This document shows positions 1-11,293 of a DNA stretch of 64,000 nt, one piece after another; the stretch's first letter is position 1; every line of letters begins with the position of its first letter. Position numbers and translations under genes: made by a program. The stretch is from Copromyces sp. CBS 386.78 (taxonomy: Eukaryota; Ascomycota; Sordariomycetes; Sordariales; Sordariaceae): contig MU839230.1 in assembly GCA_030685235.1 (NCBI GenBank), positions 1 through 64,000 of the forward strand. Reading direction: 5' to 3'. A model generated the notes under the pieces. The model was not told the DNA's origin. It saw only the letters and a list, made by a program, of their open reading frames with translations, and did not search any database.

Positions 1-91
1 AAAATAAAAATAAAAATAAAAATAAAAATAAAAATAAAAATAAAAATAAAAATAAAAATAAAAATAAAAATAAAAATAAAAATAAAAATAA
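1..91. repeat. (AAAAAT)n simple repeat
   Basis: Near-perfect tandem hexamer running from the window edge to about base 91. It directly adjoins the RIP-degraded retroelement and may continue to the left outside the window. Confidence 0.95.
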
Positions 92-1516
92 TTTAAAAGA
101 CTTAAATTTTTAAGTAGAGGCCATAGTTCTACAGCCTCTAGTAAGAAAGAAATCCCTATTCTAAAAAACTTAACTAATAAGTATTCTAGAAGATGGGCGT
201 TTCACTACCTCCCTCGGGCATATCCAGCTCCGCCCAAGAGAAGACTATGTTACGGTTCTTAAATTTCTTAAAGCCCTTTATAATTTATAACGTATTCCTT
301 TACTCTAGTAATGAGAATTTAATAGTATTTTTAAAAATATAAAATTTAAACTATTACGCGAAGATTTATATATCTTTAAGCGCGATAGAATTCTAATCTT
401 CTACTACGTTAATAATATTATATTTACTTTTAATTAGAAATTACGTAATAAAATTAATTAGGTAATAAAGAATTTAGAAGAGAAGTATAAGCTTATAAAT
501 AATAATAACCTCTAATAGTTTTTAAGTATCGAGATTATTCGAAATCGAGAGGTAGGACTAATTTAATTATTCTAATGGGAATATATTTATAAAATTACTA
601 AATTTATTAAAAATCCTTATACCTTCGCCTTTATTCTAATAAATAACGAAAAACTTCTACCCTATAATAATGTAACTATTTTTAATAAAATACGGGAATA
701 TTAAATCGTCGTTAGATTAATAATATATATTATAGTAATTATTTAAATAAATATTACTTTTATAGCTAGCCGTTTAGTTCGCTACAATTATAACCCTAAT
801 CCTTAATATTATAAGGCTATTAATAAAGTATTATATTACCTTCAACTCTATTTAAATCTCTCTCTCTACTTTAAATTATTATTAAAATTTAAAATAGTTT
901 TAGATATTTTATACGCTAATAATACCCTAAATCGGAAAAGCTTATATAGCTTTACAATTAAGTTATTTAGTAGTTTCGTCTATTAGGATACTATTAAATA
1001 GAAAACGGTATTAACCTTAATTACCGAAGTAGAACTACTATCGATTTCTAACGCTATAAAGGAAACTATTGCTATTATACGTTTATATAAAGAAATTAAA
1101 ATTCCCTTCGATTAGGAAGTTTTTATAATCGGCTATAATAATATTTAAACGATTTGTATTCTAACCGTTGAAGTATTATAATTAATAACCAAATTAAAGT
1201 ATATCGATATTTATCGTTACTAATTATAATAAGAAATTATAGAAGGAAGGATTATAATCGAATATTTAGAAATAAAGAAAATACTAATAGACGGCTTAAT
1301 AAAGGTACTAGGATAATTAGATTACGAAAAATTCCGGGATTTAATAGGGATAGCGAATACGCCGGCTCGAAAAGAAATAAAGATTAGAAGGGAAAGTCCC
1401 GACGACGTTTTAGAGGATATTCATAGTTTAGTTAAGGAAATTAATATATTAGAAGAGAGAAAATTGTAAATAACTTTACTTTTACCCTATTTTGAGAAGG
1501 TCTGCAAGTAAGGGGG
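92..1516 (+). mobile_element. RIP-degraded Ty1/copia retrotransposon (pol 3' part)
   Basis: Very AT-rich, with CA (and TG) dinucleotides almost absent, the signature of repeat-induced point mutation. Conceptual translation on the plus strand, with stops where W, Q or R codons would be, follows the order of copia pol. A reverse-transcriptase block 'ALY...RIPLL' lies near 270-310, the active-site block FYYVNN (family YVDD, with D to N changes) near 397-416, and 'FIASRLVR' near 755-780. An RNase H block TEVELL is at about 1019-1036, and the C-terminal tail ends near 1470. No frame is intact, so it cannot be active. The 5' half and 5' LTR are outside the window. The CA loss and the copia block order are seen directly; RIP as the cause is inferred from fungal biology. 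Confidence 0.85.
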
Positions 1517-1691
1517 TATATTAGATTAGAGGGTAGATATCTAGGTTTTTAACTATATTCAATCTGGGTTAGCCGCCCAGCCCCCTAAATTACTAGTTTC
1601 TGGGTCCCTCTGGGATACTCCAGCACCCCCCAGACCTTCTGGGCGAGTCAATTACACACACTCTTCAATCAATCAATTCTGCACAGTCACA
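1517..1691 (+). repeat. Probable 3' LTR of the copia element
   Basis: A purine tract (AAGGGGG, about 1510-1516) follows the pol remnant and is succeeded by a segment starting TATATTAGATTAG (a RIP version of a TG start is plausible) and ending about 1690 in ...CAGTCA. Composition moves back towards normal GC across it. The mate LTR is outside the window, so the limits are estimates and no target-site duplication can be checked. Confidence 0.5.
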
Positions 1692-2485
1692 TCTGATATG
1701 ATACCCTCCACTCCATTCCTATGCTTCTACATCCCATCGGATGTCAACCTGTGATGGCTTCCACTTCTCAGCCGGCGCTAGACTAGACTGTGGACCACCG
1801 ATGACTCGCTAATCTTCAGTTAACCGCAAGACGGTCTCACGTAGAAGGCAGTTACCAAACGCAGCTAGATGTACCACTCTCTCCACATCGACCCACGGGA
1901 TATCCTCTCCTATCGACAGAGCGGTTACCTTGGTGATCGATACATCATCCCCCCGGTATAGGACTGTGCCGCACATGTGACGTTTAGGGAATACTTTAGC
2001 GAAACGGAGCAACGTTCGCTATTCCGTATTATTGGACAGACAAAAGTGGTCTGCATCAGACATAAGTCGCCCCGAGCCCTCACACCCCGCCTCGGCCAGC
2101 ATTCTTGTTCTCTGTATCGCTTAATTCTACATGCTTTTGTCACCTATGACCGCGCCCGATTAACACAAACTTGGGAGTCAACAGCGACAAGGCGCCCAGA
2201 GAAAGCTTGACGGAGCCTTGAATGCCGGTCCACTCACCTTCCTTCTGTACCCCCATTCCGAATCGAGCAAGTGGCATTTCCAAGACGTCTCGAAGGAGCC
2301 TTCAAATCTCTTACAAAGCACTCCCAAATCGTACCATTGCACGCCTCGACCTTCTGGAAGCACACGGGAAGCAGACAACTTTTGTTTCAACCCAGAGATT
2401 GGTGCCCTTCGACTGGTGATTCATGTCTTGGCCCGCTTCAACCTCGCCAAACCTGGCACATCGGTTACCGGATCCGACCTGCGCC
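1692..2485. other. Intergenic, between LTR and Clr5 gene
   Basis: Normal-GC DNA with only short overlapping open frames in several phases and no recognisable domain. It presumably contains the promoter of the Clr5-domain gene. An in-frame ATG at 2423 could extend that gene upstream. Confidence 0.4.
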
Positions 2486-4422
2486 ATGATTAGCTCGGGG
2501 GCCATCCACTCCAAGGAGGAGTGGGAAATGTGGAAGAAAACCATCACACATCTGTACTTGTCCGAGAAGAGAAAGCTTCGAGATGTGAGGGAGATCATGG
2601 TCCAGAAACATGGGTTTCGCGCGACGTGAGTGGAGGTCCCAAGTCCGCCTTTACACACCTGAACCACGGTTTTGCAATGACTGGCGTAGTCTGACTTGCG
2701 GTTTATCGTTGTAGCATACACCAGTACAAGATCAGACTCCAACAATGGGGCCTCGAGAAGAACAACAGGGTAGGACCAGTTCCGGCCGGTACAAGCATCA
2801 TGGCCCAGCTTTGCTTACCCGCCGTTTCATAGGAGAGTGACATGAGATTCATGTTGGCCAAGGCCGCACAGAGAGCTGCTCAGGGCAAAAAGTCAGCCTT
2901 CCGTGTCAGGGGCAGAGAGATATCACAAGCTGAGCTCGACCGATATTGGCACCGCAAGCACCATGGCCATAAAAAAGCTTCCTCCCGGGGGGACGGGGAA
3001 GATATTGACCTGTCCATTATGCCGCATGAAATCGAGTGCTACACGCCTGTGAGTAGTCGTCCAAACTCCCCAACTCGGCCCAGCTTGGACTCCCCACAGC
3101 CGCTCGAGGTCATCCGCCGGGACCCAGTCACGGCTGCAGCCGAACTCGTGGCGATCCACCGGGACCCTCCCACGCCAGACCAGTCTGTCGGGACACCTAT
3201 CGGCACGCCCGTGAATATCGCGACACCCCCAGCACTGATATCACCACCCCAAACCGAGCTGGCCAGCCCTACGAGTGTCAAACCAATCAAATCACGACCA
3301 AGCTCACCTCCCGAAATCGTCCTCCTGCGACAGCAACAGCGGCGGAAACCACCAGTTGTGAAGAACGAGGACGACTCGCCCGAGAGCAGCCCGGACAACT
3401 GGCGCCGCAAGCGCAAACTCACCGACTTGCACCCTCTCACGCCACCGGGCCACCTTCTCTCGGTCCAGACCGTGGTAACCGGCACGCGGGACTTTTACGT
3501 CCGCTTCGCGCACTCGCAGGTTGACGAATCGGACGTAGTCCAGCAGCCGCCGCACTGGAACCTGCGTCGGTTCTACGAGCTCGCCCTTTCCGTGTCCGCT
3601 CAGCTCTCCCTCCCTCAGTGGAAGGACAAGCGCGATAGCATCGTGACGCTCTACAACGACACGCTCGACCAGATCCGGCCCATTCTCACGCCCGACCCGA
3701 ACCCTCTCTTGCTGACGTGCATCTTCCAAGTCTGTTGCCGGTTCTGGCAGGAAGGCAAGGCCCTGGCCCTGCACTACCTCCTGAGCTACATCCGGCACGA
3801 GGTCGGCCAGCTCCACGGGCAGTCGCACCCGCTCTACGCCGTCTGCGACTCCCTGCTGCGCAGCCCCGAGGTGCTCTCGGACCTCGTGGTCACCAGTCTC
3901 CGCTGGGCCGTCAACGGCTTAGCCGAGCGGCTGGGCGAGGAACACCCGCAGACGCTGGCGGCGGCGCGGGGCCTGTACTCGGCTCTCTACGCCCAAGGGG
4001 ACCTGGCTTCGGCGAAAAAGTACATGGTCGCGGCCGCTGAGCTAGAGGAGAAGGCACACCCGGAAGATACGTACGGCAGGCTGGACTCGCTAGTTAGGGT
4101 CATTCATTGCGAGCTGGGCATGAATGACATCACGTCCGCGCTGGAGAATCTCAAGATCTTTGAGAATACGCTCGATAGCTTGTCTGGCGCGGCCGATTGG
4201 CGGATGCGGTTGTGTTACTTGAGGGCCAAGGGCGAGGCGTTGAGGCAGCAGGGAGACCCAAAGGCGGTTGATGTGCTCGAGGAGTCGCTAAACTTGGCAA
4301 TAGAGAGCAGTCCGTTGCAGAATAATTGGTGGGCCGTGGTGTCGGCGGAGAAACACCTGGCGTATGCGATGCGGTCGGTTAGGACGACGGATAGGGCGGT
4401 GCCTTATCCACTTCCTTGTTGA
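2486..4422 (+). CDS. Clr5-domain protein
   Basis: Exons 2486-2625, 2715-2769 and 2833-4422, all in phase (GTGAG and GTAGG donors, TAG acceptors). The first two exons and the start of the third encode a Clr5 domain: W..WK..I..LYL, KLRDVREIM, HGFRAT, then HQYK.RL..WGLEKN and the typical SAFRVRGREIS tail, about residues 10-100. This domain is found at the N-terminus of many fungal nuclear or regulatory proteins (named after S. pombe Clr5, implicated in silencing). A Pro/Ser-rich linker follows, then a helical Leu/Ala-rich region (about residues 290-570) resembling TPR-type repeats. Target and partners are unknown. The start at 2486 is the nearest ATG to the domain; ATG 2423 is an in-frame alternative. 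About 590 residues. Confidence 0.8.
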
Positions 4423-5209
4423 CTGACTGGCAGCCTTCCAAGTCCCGTCCTTTGTCGTTTATATGTTAGGTTGCTGCCCATGTTGTCGTTCGGTGGTTTG
4501 TCGGAGAGTCGGAGAGGTCGATCCTGTCACGGGCGGCATCCAACTTCCGGAAAATGTGGGGACGGCTCAGGCTTACGTAACGGGCAGACGGGTGCAACAT
4601 CCGGGGCGAGCAGAAGGAAGACCATGTCAATTGAGAAGTAGTCTCGTTACTTTGAGGTTCTGATACCTTGATAGACACTTTTTGATTCGTAGAGTTGCTT
4701 GTAAATAAAGTATAATCCGACAAAGCCCGGAATGAGGTCCCGTCGCCGAAACGTTGAATGAAGCACCTGCCCTAAAACGCCCTAGCGCTGCACATCATCA
4801 GCGGAGGCGCACGGGCCTGGTCAGGCAGGCACGGCACCTACAGGGACATGCCTCGGTCGGGTCTCGCAGCGAGCCGTGCCGTGCCGCTCTTGCGTTTGCC
4901 ACAAACTCCCCTCTTGGCTTCTGCTCCTCTCAATCCCCGTCGACGTCTTCAAAGTACAACTTGACATCATCTCTCCGATATGGATTCACGTCATCACAGC
5001 TTGGAAATCTTTCCTGGTTGCAGTTTTCAAGAATACGTACGGGCTAAACTGCCCACGAAGAGCACATACGGATGCATGTCACACTTTAGACGACGTGCGA
5101 TGACGGATTCAGAGCTTCGTGTCCGGTCCTGTTTCTATTCACTCGTCGAGTTCAATGCCAAATACCATGCTGACGATCCTCCCACTCACAGGCACGCGTA
5201 TTACTATCG
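4423..5209. other. Intergenic between convergent genes
   Basis: Lies between the 3' ends of the Clr5 gene (+) and the SRPK-like kinase (-), so it should hold two terminators and no promoter. Only short open frames without recognisable content. Confidence 0.4.
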
Positions 5210-6616
5210 CTATGTGTTTCCTCCCAAGACTTGCCCTGGGCCTGTATCAGACACTTGCAGAAAAGGATGCTTCAAGATATCTTCGAGGGACATCCTCTGG
5301 CCAGGAAACCACTTGAAGATGCCCTGTAAGAGATCCAGAAACATATCCGCCTTCTCCTTCGGCAACTCGCTCTTGGACACCATCAGATGAAGCGGACTCC
5401 TTGCCCCATCTCGTCTATGCATCTTCCTCCAATCCTTTAGCGCCTTGTACCTGAGGAACCCAACATGCGCCGGGTTAGACGGAAACACAGTGTTCTTCCC
5501 TTTAGTCTGCTCCTTCCAGGCACTTCGATACGGTACGGGAATAGGGCCAAGGAAAAATTCCATCTCGGCCAGCACATCGGTGTCGGGGCGTCTGTCGACG
5601 GATTCCCAGGTGTTGTCTCGGAAGGCAGTATGCCCCATGCATATCTTGACCATGGAGCAGCCCAGCGCCCATATGTCACCTTCCACGCTCGTGTATCCGT
5701 AATCGCGTATGATGCACTCTGGCGCCCTATAACTTGCGGGAATCAGCGTGCCACGCGGCTTCCATGACTGGTGCCAGGCTGCGCCCATATCGATGACGGT
5801 CGCGCGAGGGACCTGGAGGCCGGGTTGCCCTACAAGGCCCATGTCCAAGTTTTTTCGAGCCAGAATTTCCCGGAGTGCCTCGACGTCACACGTTGCCGGA
5901 AACACGAGGTGGTCTGGCTCTCTCATGGGCGTGGGATCCTTCAGCTCGAGTGCTTTTGGCTGACCGTACACCTGCATGATCTCGTCTTGACCAAGTTTAT
6001 CCAAGTGAGGTAAGTAATACAGGATATTTGCCGGCCGAAAGTCCCCATGGGCGATTCCCATCTTATGCAGCTTCTGAAGAGCCTCCGCGATCTGTCGACA
6101 GGCAAACCGGCTGGCGTGATCGTTTCCGTCCCGAGAGCACAAACCCTCGTTGTCCACCCTGGGGCCCAGCAAAGGCAGCACGGAGCAGGTATAAGTCGTC
6201 TTACTATCCGGCCCTCCCTTGATAGGGAACTGTTCGTACGGAATGGCGACCTGGTACTCGGCTAGTGCTTTTTCGGGGGTGATAACGGCGCGCTTGAACT
6301 CGTTCAAAACGCGAAGGTCGGTGCCGGCAGTTCCTCGACGGTGCATCTTGATGGCTTTCCATCTTGAAGGAGCATTTGCGGGAGGCTTAGTGTCCTCGAC
6401 TAGCCAGACGGTACCGTAGGTTCCGTACCCGAGCTTGTTGATGACACGAAAAATCCGGTCGGCTTTTTTTGCTCCGATCTCCGTGTTGATCTGTACTGAA
6501 AATAACTCCCCAGACAGGTATAAGTAGCGGTCCTCCGTGTGGCGCCGGAGAGCTCCGTCTTTGGTGATTATCTTCACCTGGATTTCGGCAGGATTCTCTG
6601 AGCGAGCGGCAGACAT
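5210..6616 (-). CDS. SRPK-like protein kinase with divergent catalytic motifs
   Basis: Single-exon gene, 468 residues. Kinase core: Gly-rich loop GYGTYG (about 63-68), AIK lysine (88-90), catalytic loop HGDFRPAN (190-197) in place of HRDxKxxN, a metal-binding DMG (276-278) in place of DFG, APE (298-300) and GDIWALG (313-319). The long insert between the catalytic loop and DMG and the overall pattern resemble the fungal SRPK-related kinases that are often expanded in filamentous ascomycetes. The Asp, Asn and Lys needed for catalysis are present, so activity is plausible; substrates are unknown. Its neighbours give no hint of a pathway. Confidence 0.85.
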   Translation of the reverse strand: MSAARSENPAEIQVKIITKDGALRRHTEDRYLYLSGELFSVQINTEIGAKKADRIFRVINKLGYGTYGTVWLVEDTKPPANAPSRWKAIKMHRRGTAGTDLRVLNEFKRAVITPEKALAEYQVAIPYEQFPIKGGPDSKTTYTCSVLPLLGPRVDNEGLCSRDGNDHASRFACRQIAEALQKLHKMGIAHGDFRPANILYYLPHLDKLGQDEIMQVYGQPKALELKDPTPMREPDHLVFPATCDVEALREILARKNLDMGLVGQPGLQVPRATVIDMGAAWHQSWKPRGTLIPASYRAPECIIRDYGYTSVEGDIWALGCSMVKICMGHTAFRDNTWESVDRRPDTDVLAEMEFFLGPIPVPYRSAWKEQTKGKNTVFPSNPAHVGFLRYKALKDWRKMHRRDGARSPLHLMVSKSELPKEKADMFLDLLQGIFKWFPGQRMSLEDILKHPFLQVSDTGPGQVLGGNT

Positions 6617-7544
6617 CGCACTGCAACGGGGCGTGATGTTCGCAGAGGACTTTTACGATAAACCAGCCGGCGAGACATAGAGCGAGATGCTGACTGGACT
6701 ACATGATAACCCCTTCAAATCATTCCAGGCTCAGAGTGCCTTTAAGTCGAACCCAAACAATAGCTCAGTCGGTACCGAAGCTACGTTCACCTTCCAGTGT
6801 CTGCCATGCTGTATGGCCTGGTGTCTTCAGCTGGACGAGATGTACGTCGCCCACGTACGGCGGCGTTTCTAGGTCTCTCTTGAGACCTCGCCAACGGCGC
6901 TCTTTCTGTCCCGGGCATCTTCTCAGACGATTTTCTTTCAACAAAATCCATTGCAGGTAGTGACAAAGGGCCTTCTTTTGACATGTGATTATTCAGGCAA
7001 ACATCACGGGCTTGGTTGACAATCTCACTCGTTATCCCGTGATGTGGTCGCCGATAGAATGGACACTGATCGTCATCTTGTTTCGTCCCATACTTTTAAA
7101 CCTAAACTGACTCTTCAACCCAACCTACAACCTTTCATCGAACACCCCACGTTTTCTACAATTCGTCCGTTCGCTTTGACCTCCCTTGTTGTGGAACTCG
7201 ACTTGCATAAAAGTCACTCCACCAAACATGCCAGCCAAGAGAGATCCCGGTGGGAAAGCCAAGGGGCCAAGCTCTCTTCACATCTTGTTGATTCGGACAA
7301 CATGACGTGAGCCCAGCGAGGGAGTTTCTGGACGACTCAATTTATAGAGTGCAATCATCGGGGTCTGTGGGTAACAAAGTGCTCCTGCTCATTTATTTGA
7401 AAGCTTTGAGGTCGTCGTTATGTTGCCAAGAACCGTGACCGACCTACACCATCGTCCAAGCTATTTCTACCTTCATCAACGATATTTTGATTCCGTCAAG
7501 ACACTGACGAAAAGGAAATAATAATTACCACAGCAACAAATGTG
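6617..7544. other. Divergent intergenic promoter region
   Basis: Sits between the start of the minus-strand kinase and the start of the plus-strand DUF3112 gene, so it should contain both promoters. No repeat, tRNA or further gene recognised. Confidence 0.4.
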
Positions 7545-8788
7545 ATGTCTCTACAAGATGGCACTCTACCTGTAAGCATCCATCTCCTTGATGTTTGTTT
7601 TTGTTCCGATCCCCCCCTTTCTTCCGGCCCAAGGCCCGAAACTAACCTCTCCTTACTTACTCCCCTCAGGAGGAAGTCGTCCGCCCCAAGTCCATTCCCA
7701 ACGGCAGCGAATGGGCCGTCCTAGGCGGCATCCCCTCGGACGGCGTTGACATTCCCATCTGCTCCGTCTTCATCTTCCTCTTCGGGATCGCCGCCGCCTG
7801 GCACCTCTTCACCTATTTCGCCATCGACCGCCGCCGCCTCCCGGCACAACGACACTTCTTCGCCATGATGCTCTTCGTCTTCTGCATGCTGCGCATCGTC
7901 TCGCTAATCATGCGCATCATCTGGGCCGCCTCGGTCACGGACCCGCACATCCCCGAGCAGGTCGTCGCCGTGCCCGCCCGCACCTTCACGACCGCGGGCA
8001 ACACGCTCATCTACATACTCAACTTCCTTATGGTCCGCCGACTGAACCGCGACTATGCTCTCTTCGGCTCGCATCCGGCCCCGCTGCGCGTCTGCCGCTT
8101 TCTCGTGTTCGCCACCTTGGCCTGTCTGGTCATGGTCATCACCAGCCTCGTCGACAGCTACCACGTGCACACGGACTTCGTGGCGCAGCAAGGGCGTGCC
8201 GTGCACCTCGCCGCGTTGACAATGTTGACGGTCCTGGCTTTCAGCCCCGTAATCTTCGCAGCCGTGGGCCACGTATTTCGCGACACGGGCCAGATTTCAA
8301 GCTCGGAAGAAGAAAAAAGGCGGTACAAGGTCCGGCTGTGGCTGGTGCTCGCCTCGGCCCTGTTGATGACGCTGGACGTCGGGTACGAGTGCGGCGTGGC
8401 GTATGCGAGACGCCCCGTGAATAGGCCTGGGCGCTGGCATCATCGCGCGGCTCTGTACTCGTCAGATTATTTTTTGGAGTTATTGATGGTTTTGATCTTT
8501 GCGTTGGCGAGGGTGGATGGAAGGTTTAAGGCGCAGAGGGAGAGATTGGAGAGTCGGGATGGGAGCTTTACGCATCGTGTGGACTCGGGCATAGGCATGA
8601 GCTTGGGAGAGGAGGAGCGTCGTTATCATGAGCAGACGAATGAGCATGAGCATGATCATGATCACAATCACTATGGGTTTTGGAAGGAGGTTCACTTGGG
8701 GGCTCATGGGTTCGTCCACGAAGGTTCGGGGAAGAAGAGGTTTGTGGACAGGATTAATACGGATGAGGATATTTTTGGGTCTGGCTAA
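7545..8788 (+). CDS. DUF3112-type multi-pass membrane protein with His-rich tail
   Basis: Exons 7545-7571 and 7670-8788. The first exon codes only nine residues (MSLQDGTLP), then a GTAAGC...CAG intron of 98 bp in phase 0. About 381 residues. Seven or so hydrophobic segments begin at ICSVFIFLFGIAAAWHLF and continue through MMLFVFCMLRIVSLIM, FLVFATLACLVMVIT, LAALTMLTVLAFSPVIF, LWLVLASALLMTL and LELLMVLIFALA. The pattern matches the fungal DUF3112 family, sometimes labelled GPCR-like. Function is unknown. The cytoplasmic-looking tail holds alternating His with acidic residues (HEHDHDHNH), which could bind metal. An upstream ATG at 7540 is followed at once by a stop, so ATG 7545 is the natural start. 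Confidence 0.75.
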
Positions 8789-9183
8789 AAAGGTGGAGGT
8801 TATCGGATAGACGAAAGGGCACTGGTTGCTCGTGTCCAGAATAGGACCAGCGGTTAGGGTTTGGGTGCAACTTTGAGGAAATAATCAACCCTAGGTGGTG
8901 GACGACACTTCACCCATGTATCGTATACGATATTAGGGAGTATAGACAGACCATGCCGGATGGTCCATATCGGCCTTCCTGGTGGAGCGCAGCTGTGTGG
9001 AGGGGGTTCCGACATCTCGGAATGTCACCGTCCACCAGCTGGTCGTCAGGACCCTTTTCTCTCCGAGGTGGTCCCCCCCCCCAAAATTACCCACGAAAGA
9101 ATAAAAAAAAGACAGAAAGTTGATAGAGACGGATCTAGCAAGCAGAAAATGGGAAAAAAAAGAAGTTTTTAGTGATCATCGTG
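8789..9183. other. Intergenic 3' region
   Basis: Downstream of the DUF3112 gene up to the tRNA-Ser. Contains a telomere-like GGTTAGGGTTT at 8852-8862 and an A-rich stretch near 9090-9165, which lies downstream (3') of the minus-strand tRNA; no gene seen. Confidence 0.4.
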
Positions 9184-9265
9184 CGACGTGGGCCTGATTC
9201 GAACAGACGCTCCCGAAGGAACAAGATTTCTAGTCTTGCGCATTAGACCACTCTGCCACCACGCC
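9184..9265 (-). tRNA. tRNA-Ser(AGA)
   Basis: 82-nt cloverleaf on the minus strand, no intron. Acceptor GGCGUGG pairs with CCACGUC (one G-U), discriminator G. The anticodon stem CAAGA/UCUUG closes the loop CUAGAAA with anticodon AGA (codon UCU). The class II variable arm UCC-UUCG-GGA is typical of tRNA-Ser, and the T stem GUCUG/CAGGC encloses UUCGAAU. The plus-strand T-rich stretch a Pol III terminator would need lies beyond the 3' end (A runs on the plus strand at about 9155-9170). Confidence 0.95.
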
Positions 9266-10340
9266 ATTGGTTTTTGTTGAAAAGCTCGGCGGAAGGCCCA
9301 CTTGTAAGCTTGGATGCACAGGCAAGTGCGCTTTTTGATCGCTTGAAACAGAGGAAGACAGGACTGGGTCGGGAAGAACTCGGAAAAAGAAAGGGAAACA
9401 TCGATGTCTGGATACATCTAGAGATTGTGAAAGTAGAGCGGTGGAGCATGAAACCAGCTAGACATCATGATTGCAAGAAAACGAAACGAAGATACCGATA
9501 TCGTGCAAATCCTGTCTCTAGAGAAGTCGCCCGTGGGAAAACCAACGCTTTTTAGTTGCGTGCAAGAATCCACCACTCGGATCCCACAATCGTATCCTCC
9601 TCCTTCCACTCTTTCTTCCAATCTTCCTATCTTCCATTCCACTCTTCCAGGCAACACACAGACCACGCGAAAATATCATGGATGGATGGAAACAAACCGA
9701 GCTTTTTCCGCCGTTCATTTCGTTATGGTTTCATCTCCCCCTTTTTTCGGGAGAAACCCAGAACCACGTCACCCCAAAGCTTGGGAGCAACAGCGAGCGA
9801 GATCTTGGTTACTCCTTTCCGCTTCCCTCCCCACATATGTACCGTGAACTGTAAAACCGTACCTCCGAGCTTGTTCTCCAAACATTTCCGGAATCCATGA
9901 ATCCATTAATCCAGGCCCAAGAGTTTCACGACCAGGGGCTGTTCCAGAGTTTCACCACCTTTGGAAGAAATCCCACCAACCCGGTGCGAGCTCGGTGTGA
10001 GCCCCGTGCCAAGCCGTTGCAATTGTTGCTACCTCTTTTGATGCTGCGAACGGAATGCTTGAATCAGAACCGCGACTTTTACGAATGTGCAAACTGCGAA
10101 CCTCGGAATGAAGTGCATGCATGATAACTGCCGGTATCCATGCTCGAGCCATAATATCAGATCGCCAGAGGTCGAAAAGAGGAGCCGGGGAAATCCCGAA
10201 TGTTGTCCTCAGCTCTAGGTATAAGGCCAGCTACACATGAAATTTTGGTACTTTGAGCATATAACCCGTCGAATATCTGAGCATTTCAGAGGCTCGGGGG
10301 TTCGATCAGACATTGGAATGCCATGTCCTATCGGACCTCA

Positions 10341-10392
10341 CGTGAAGGACGTTCCCGTGAACAACGTGAAGGACGTTCCCGTGAACAACGTG
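10341..10392. repeat. 24-bp tandem repeat, two copies
   Basis: Unit CGTGAAGGACGTTCCCGTGA plus ACAA, present twice in tandem without mismatch, with the start of a third copy (CGTGGA). Non-coding context, upstream of the pectate lyase. Confidence 0.85.
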
Positions 10393-11132
10393 GATGGTGT
10401 CCGAACGGTCCAGGCGAGACTAAGAATTGCAGAAAAAAGATAGGAGAATCCGGGGTGCATACGCAAGCTAAGCCTTTTAGGATGGTCGCACTTGTCATTC
10501 CGTGATGTCTCCATACAGAAGCAGAGACAGAGGTGAATCGTAACAAGTGGGGAATGACCTGCCACTAGTCAACTACCTTATATCTTCCCGAGAAACATTT
10601 TTGTCCGTCGAGGTGAGGCCGCACATCTCGTGGCTGACAAGGTAGGTACCTTTTGTCCTGACCAAGGATCCACGGTGCTTAGTTGCAAGTCTAAGCGTGC
10701 GGTCTAGTGATAGTAGCAGGTATCGGGGTAGAAGGTTCAATAGGTGCAGTGAGACAGGAAAATGTAGGCTACTCTTTCCCTTTACGGTTTCTAATGCCAG
10801 GACCAGGGGAAGGAGATACATGCTGGGCGGATACCGACAGGGTCAAGTTTCGAGAAGTACCCGACCACACCCCCAATTCTTTGAACACTAAACTCCGATC
10901 ATGGCCTTCATGGGATTGGTGGAAGGCATGAAACCGCCGACTTATCAAGCGGACGGATACCTTGCCTATCAGATCAGTGACGAACATGGGAAGACGGCGA
11001 CGGAGGATGCCACCACGGTTACGACGTCAAACATATCGACACTTGACAATACGAAATGATCTTCGACATGGGGTAAAAAAATGAGAATACGTAGCTGGTA
11101 ATAATCCGACCAGAACTCAAGCCTCAGACCGG

Positions 11133-11140
11133 TATATAAA
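11133..11140 (+). promoter_or_regulatory. TATA box of pectate lyase
   Basis: TATATAAA about 150 bp before the ATG at 11294, followed by a CA-rich, G-poor leader typical of a fungal 5' UTR. Position and context make it the likely core promoter of this secreted enzyme gene. Confidence 0.6.
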
Positions 11141-11293
11141 GGAAGGGCATATCAGCAACCATCCACGATATCGAACCAGTCAACCTCATCACCAGATCAT
11201 CCTGAAGAGTTCAACTCACCAGCAGACCCCAAAAACCTCACCTGTTCTTAACAGTCAGTCAGTCCACCACCAACGCCATCAACACCACTCAAA

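Larger units (their letters stand above)
9266..11293. other. Long intergenic region upstream of pectate lyase
   Basis: About 2 kb without a credible gene. Short open frames occur in many phases but none has a domain or consistent coding character. It includes a pyrimidine-rich tract near 9595-9650, a 24-bp tandem duplication near 10341-10392 and, at the right end, the pectate lyase promoter. Confidence 0.5.

Noticed and set aside
1809..2745. Several open frames of 65-144 codons on both strands left of the Clr5 gene
   Set aside because: They overlap one another and the real first exon, and none shows a domain.
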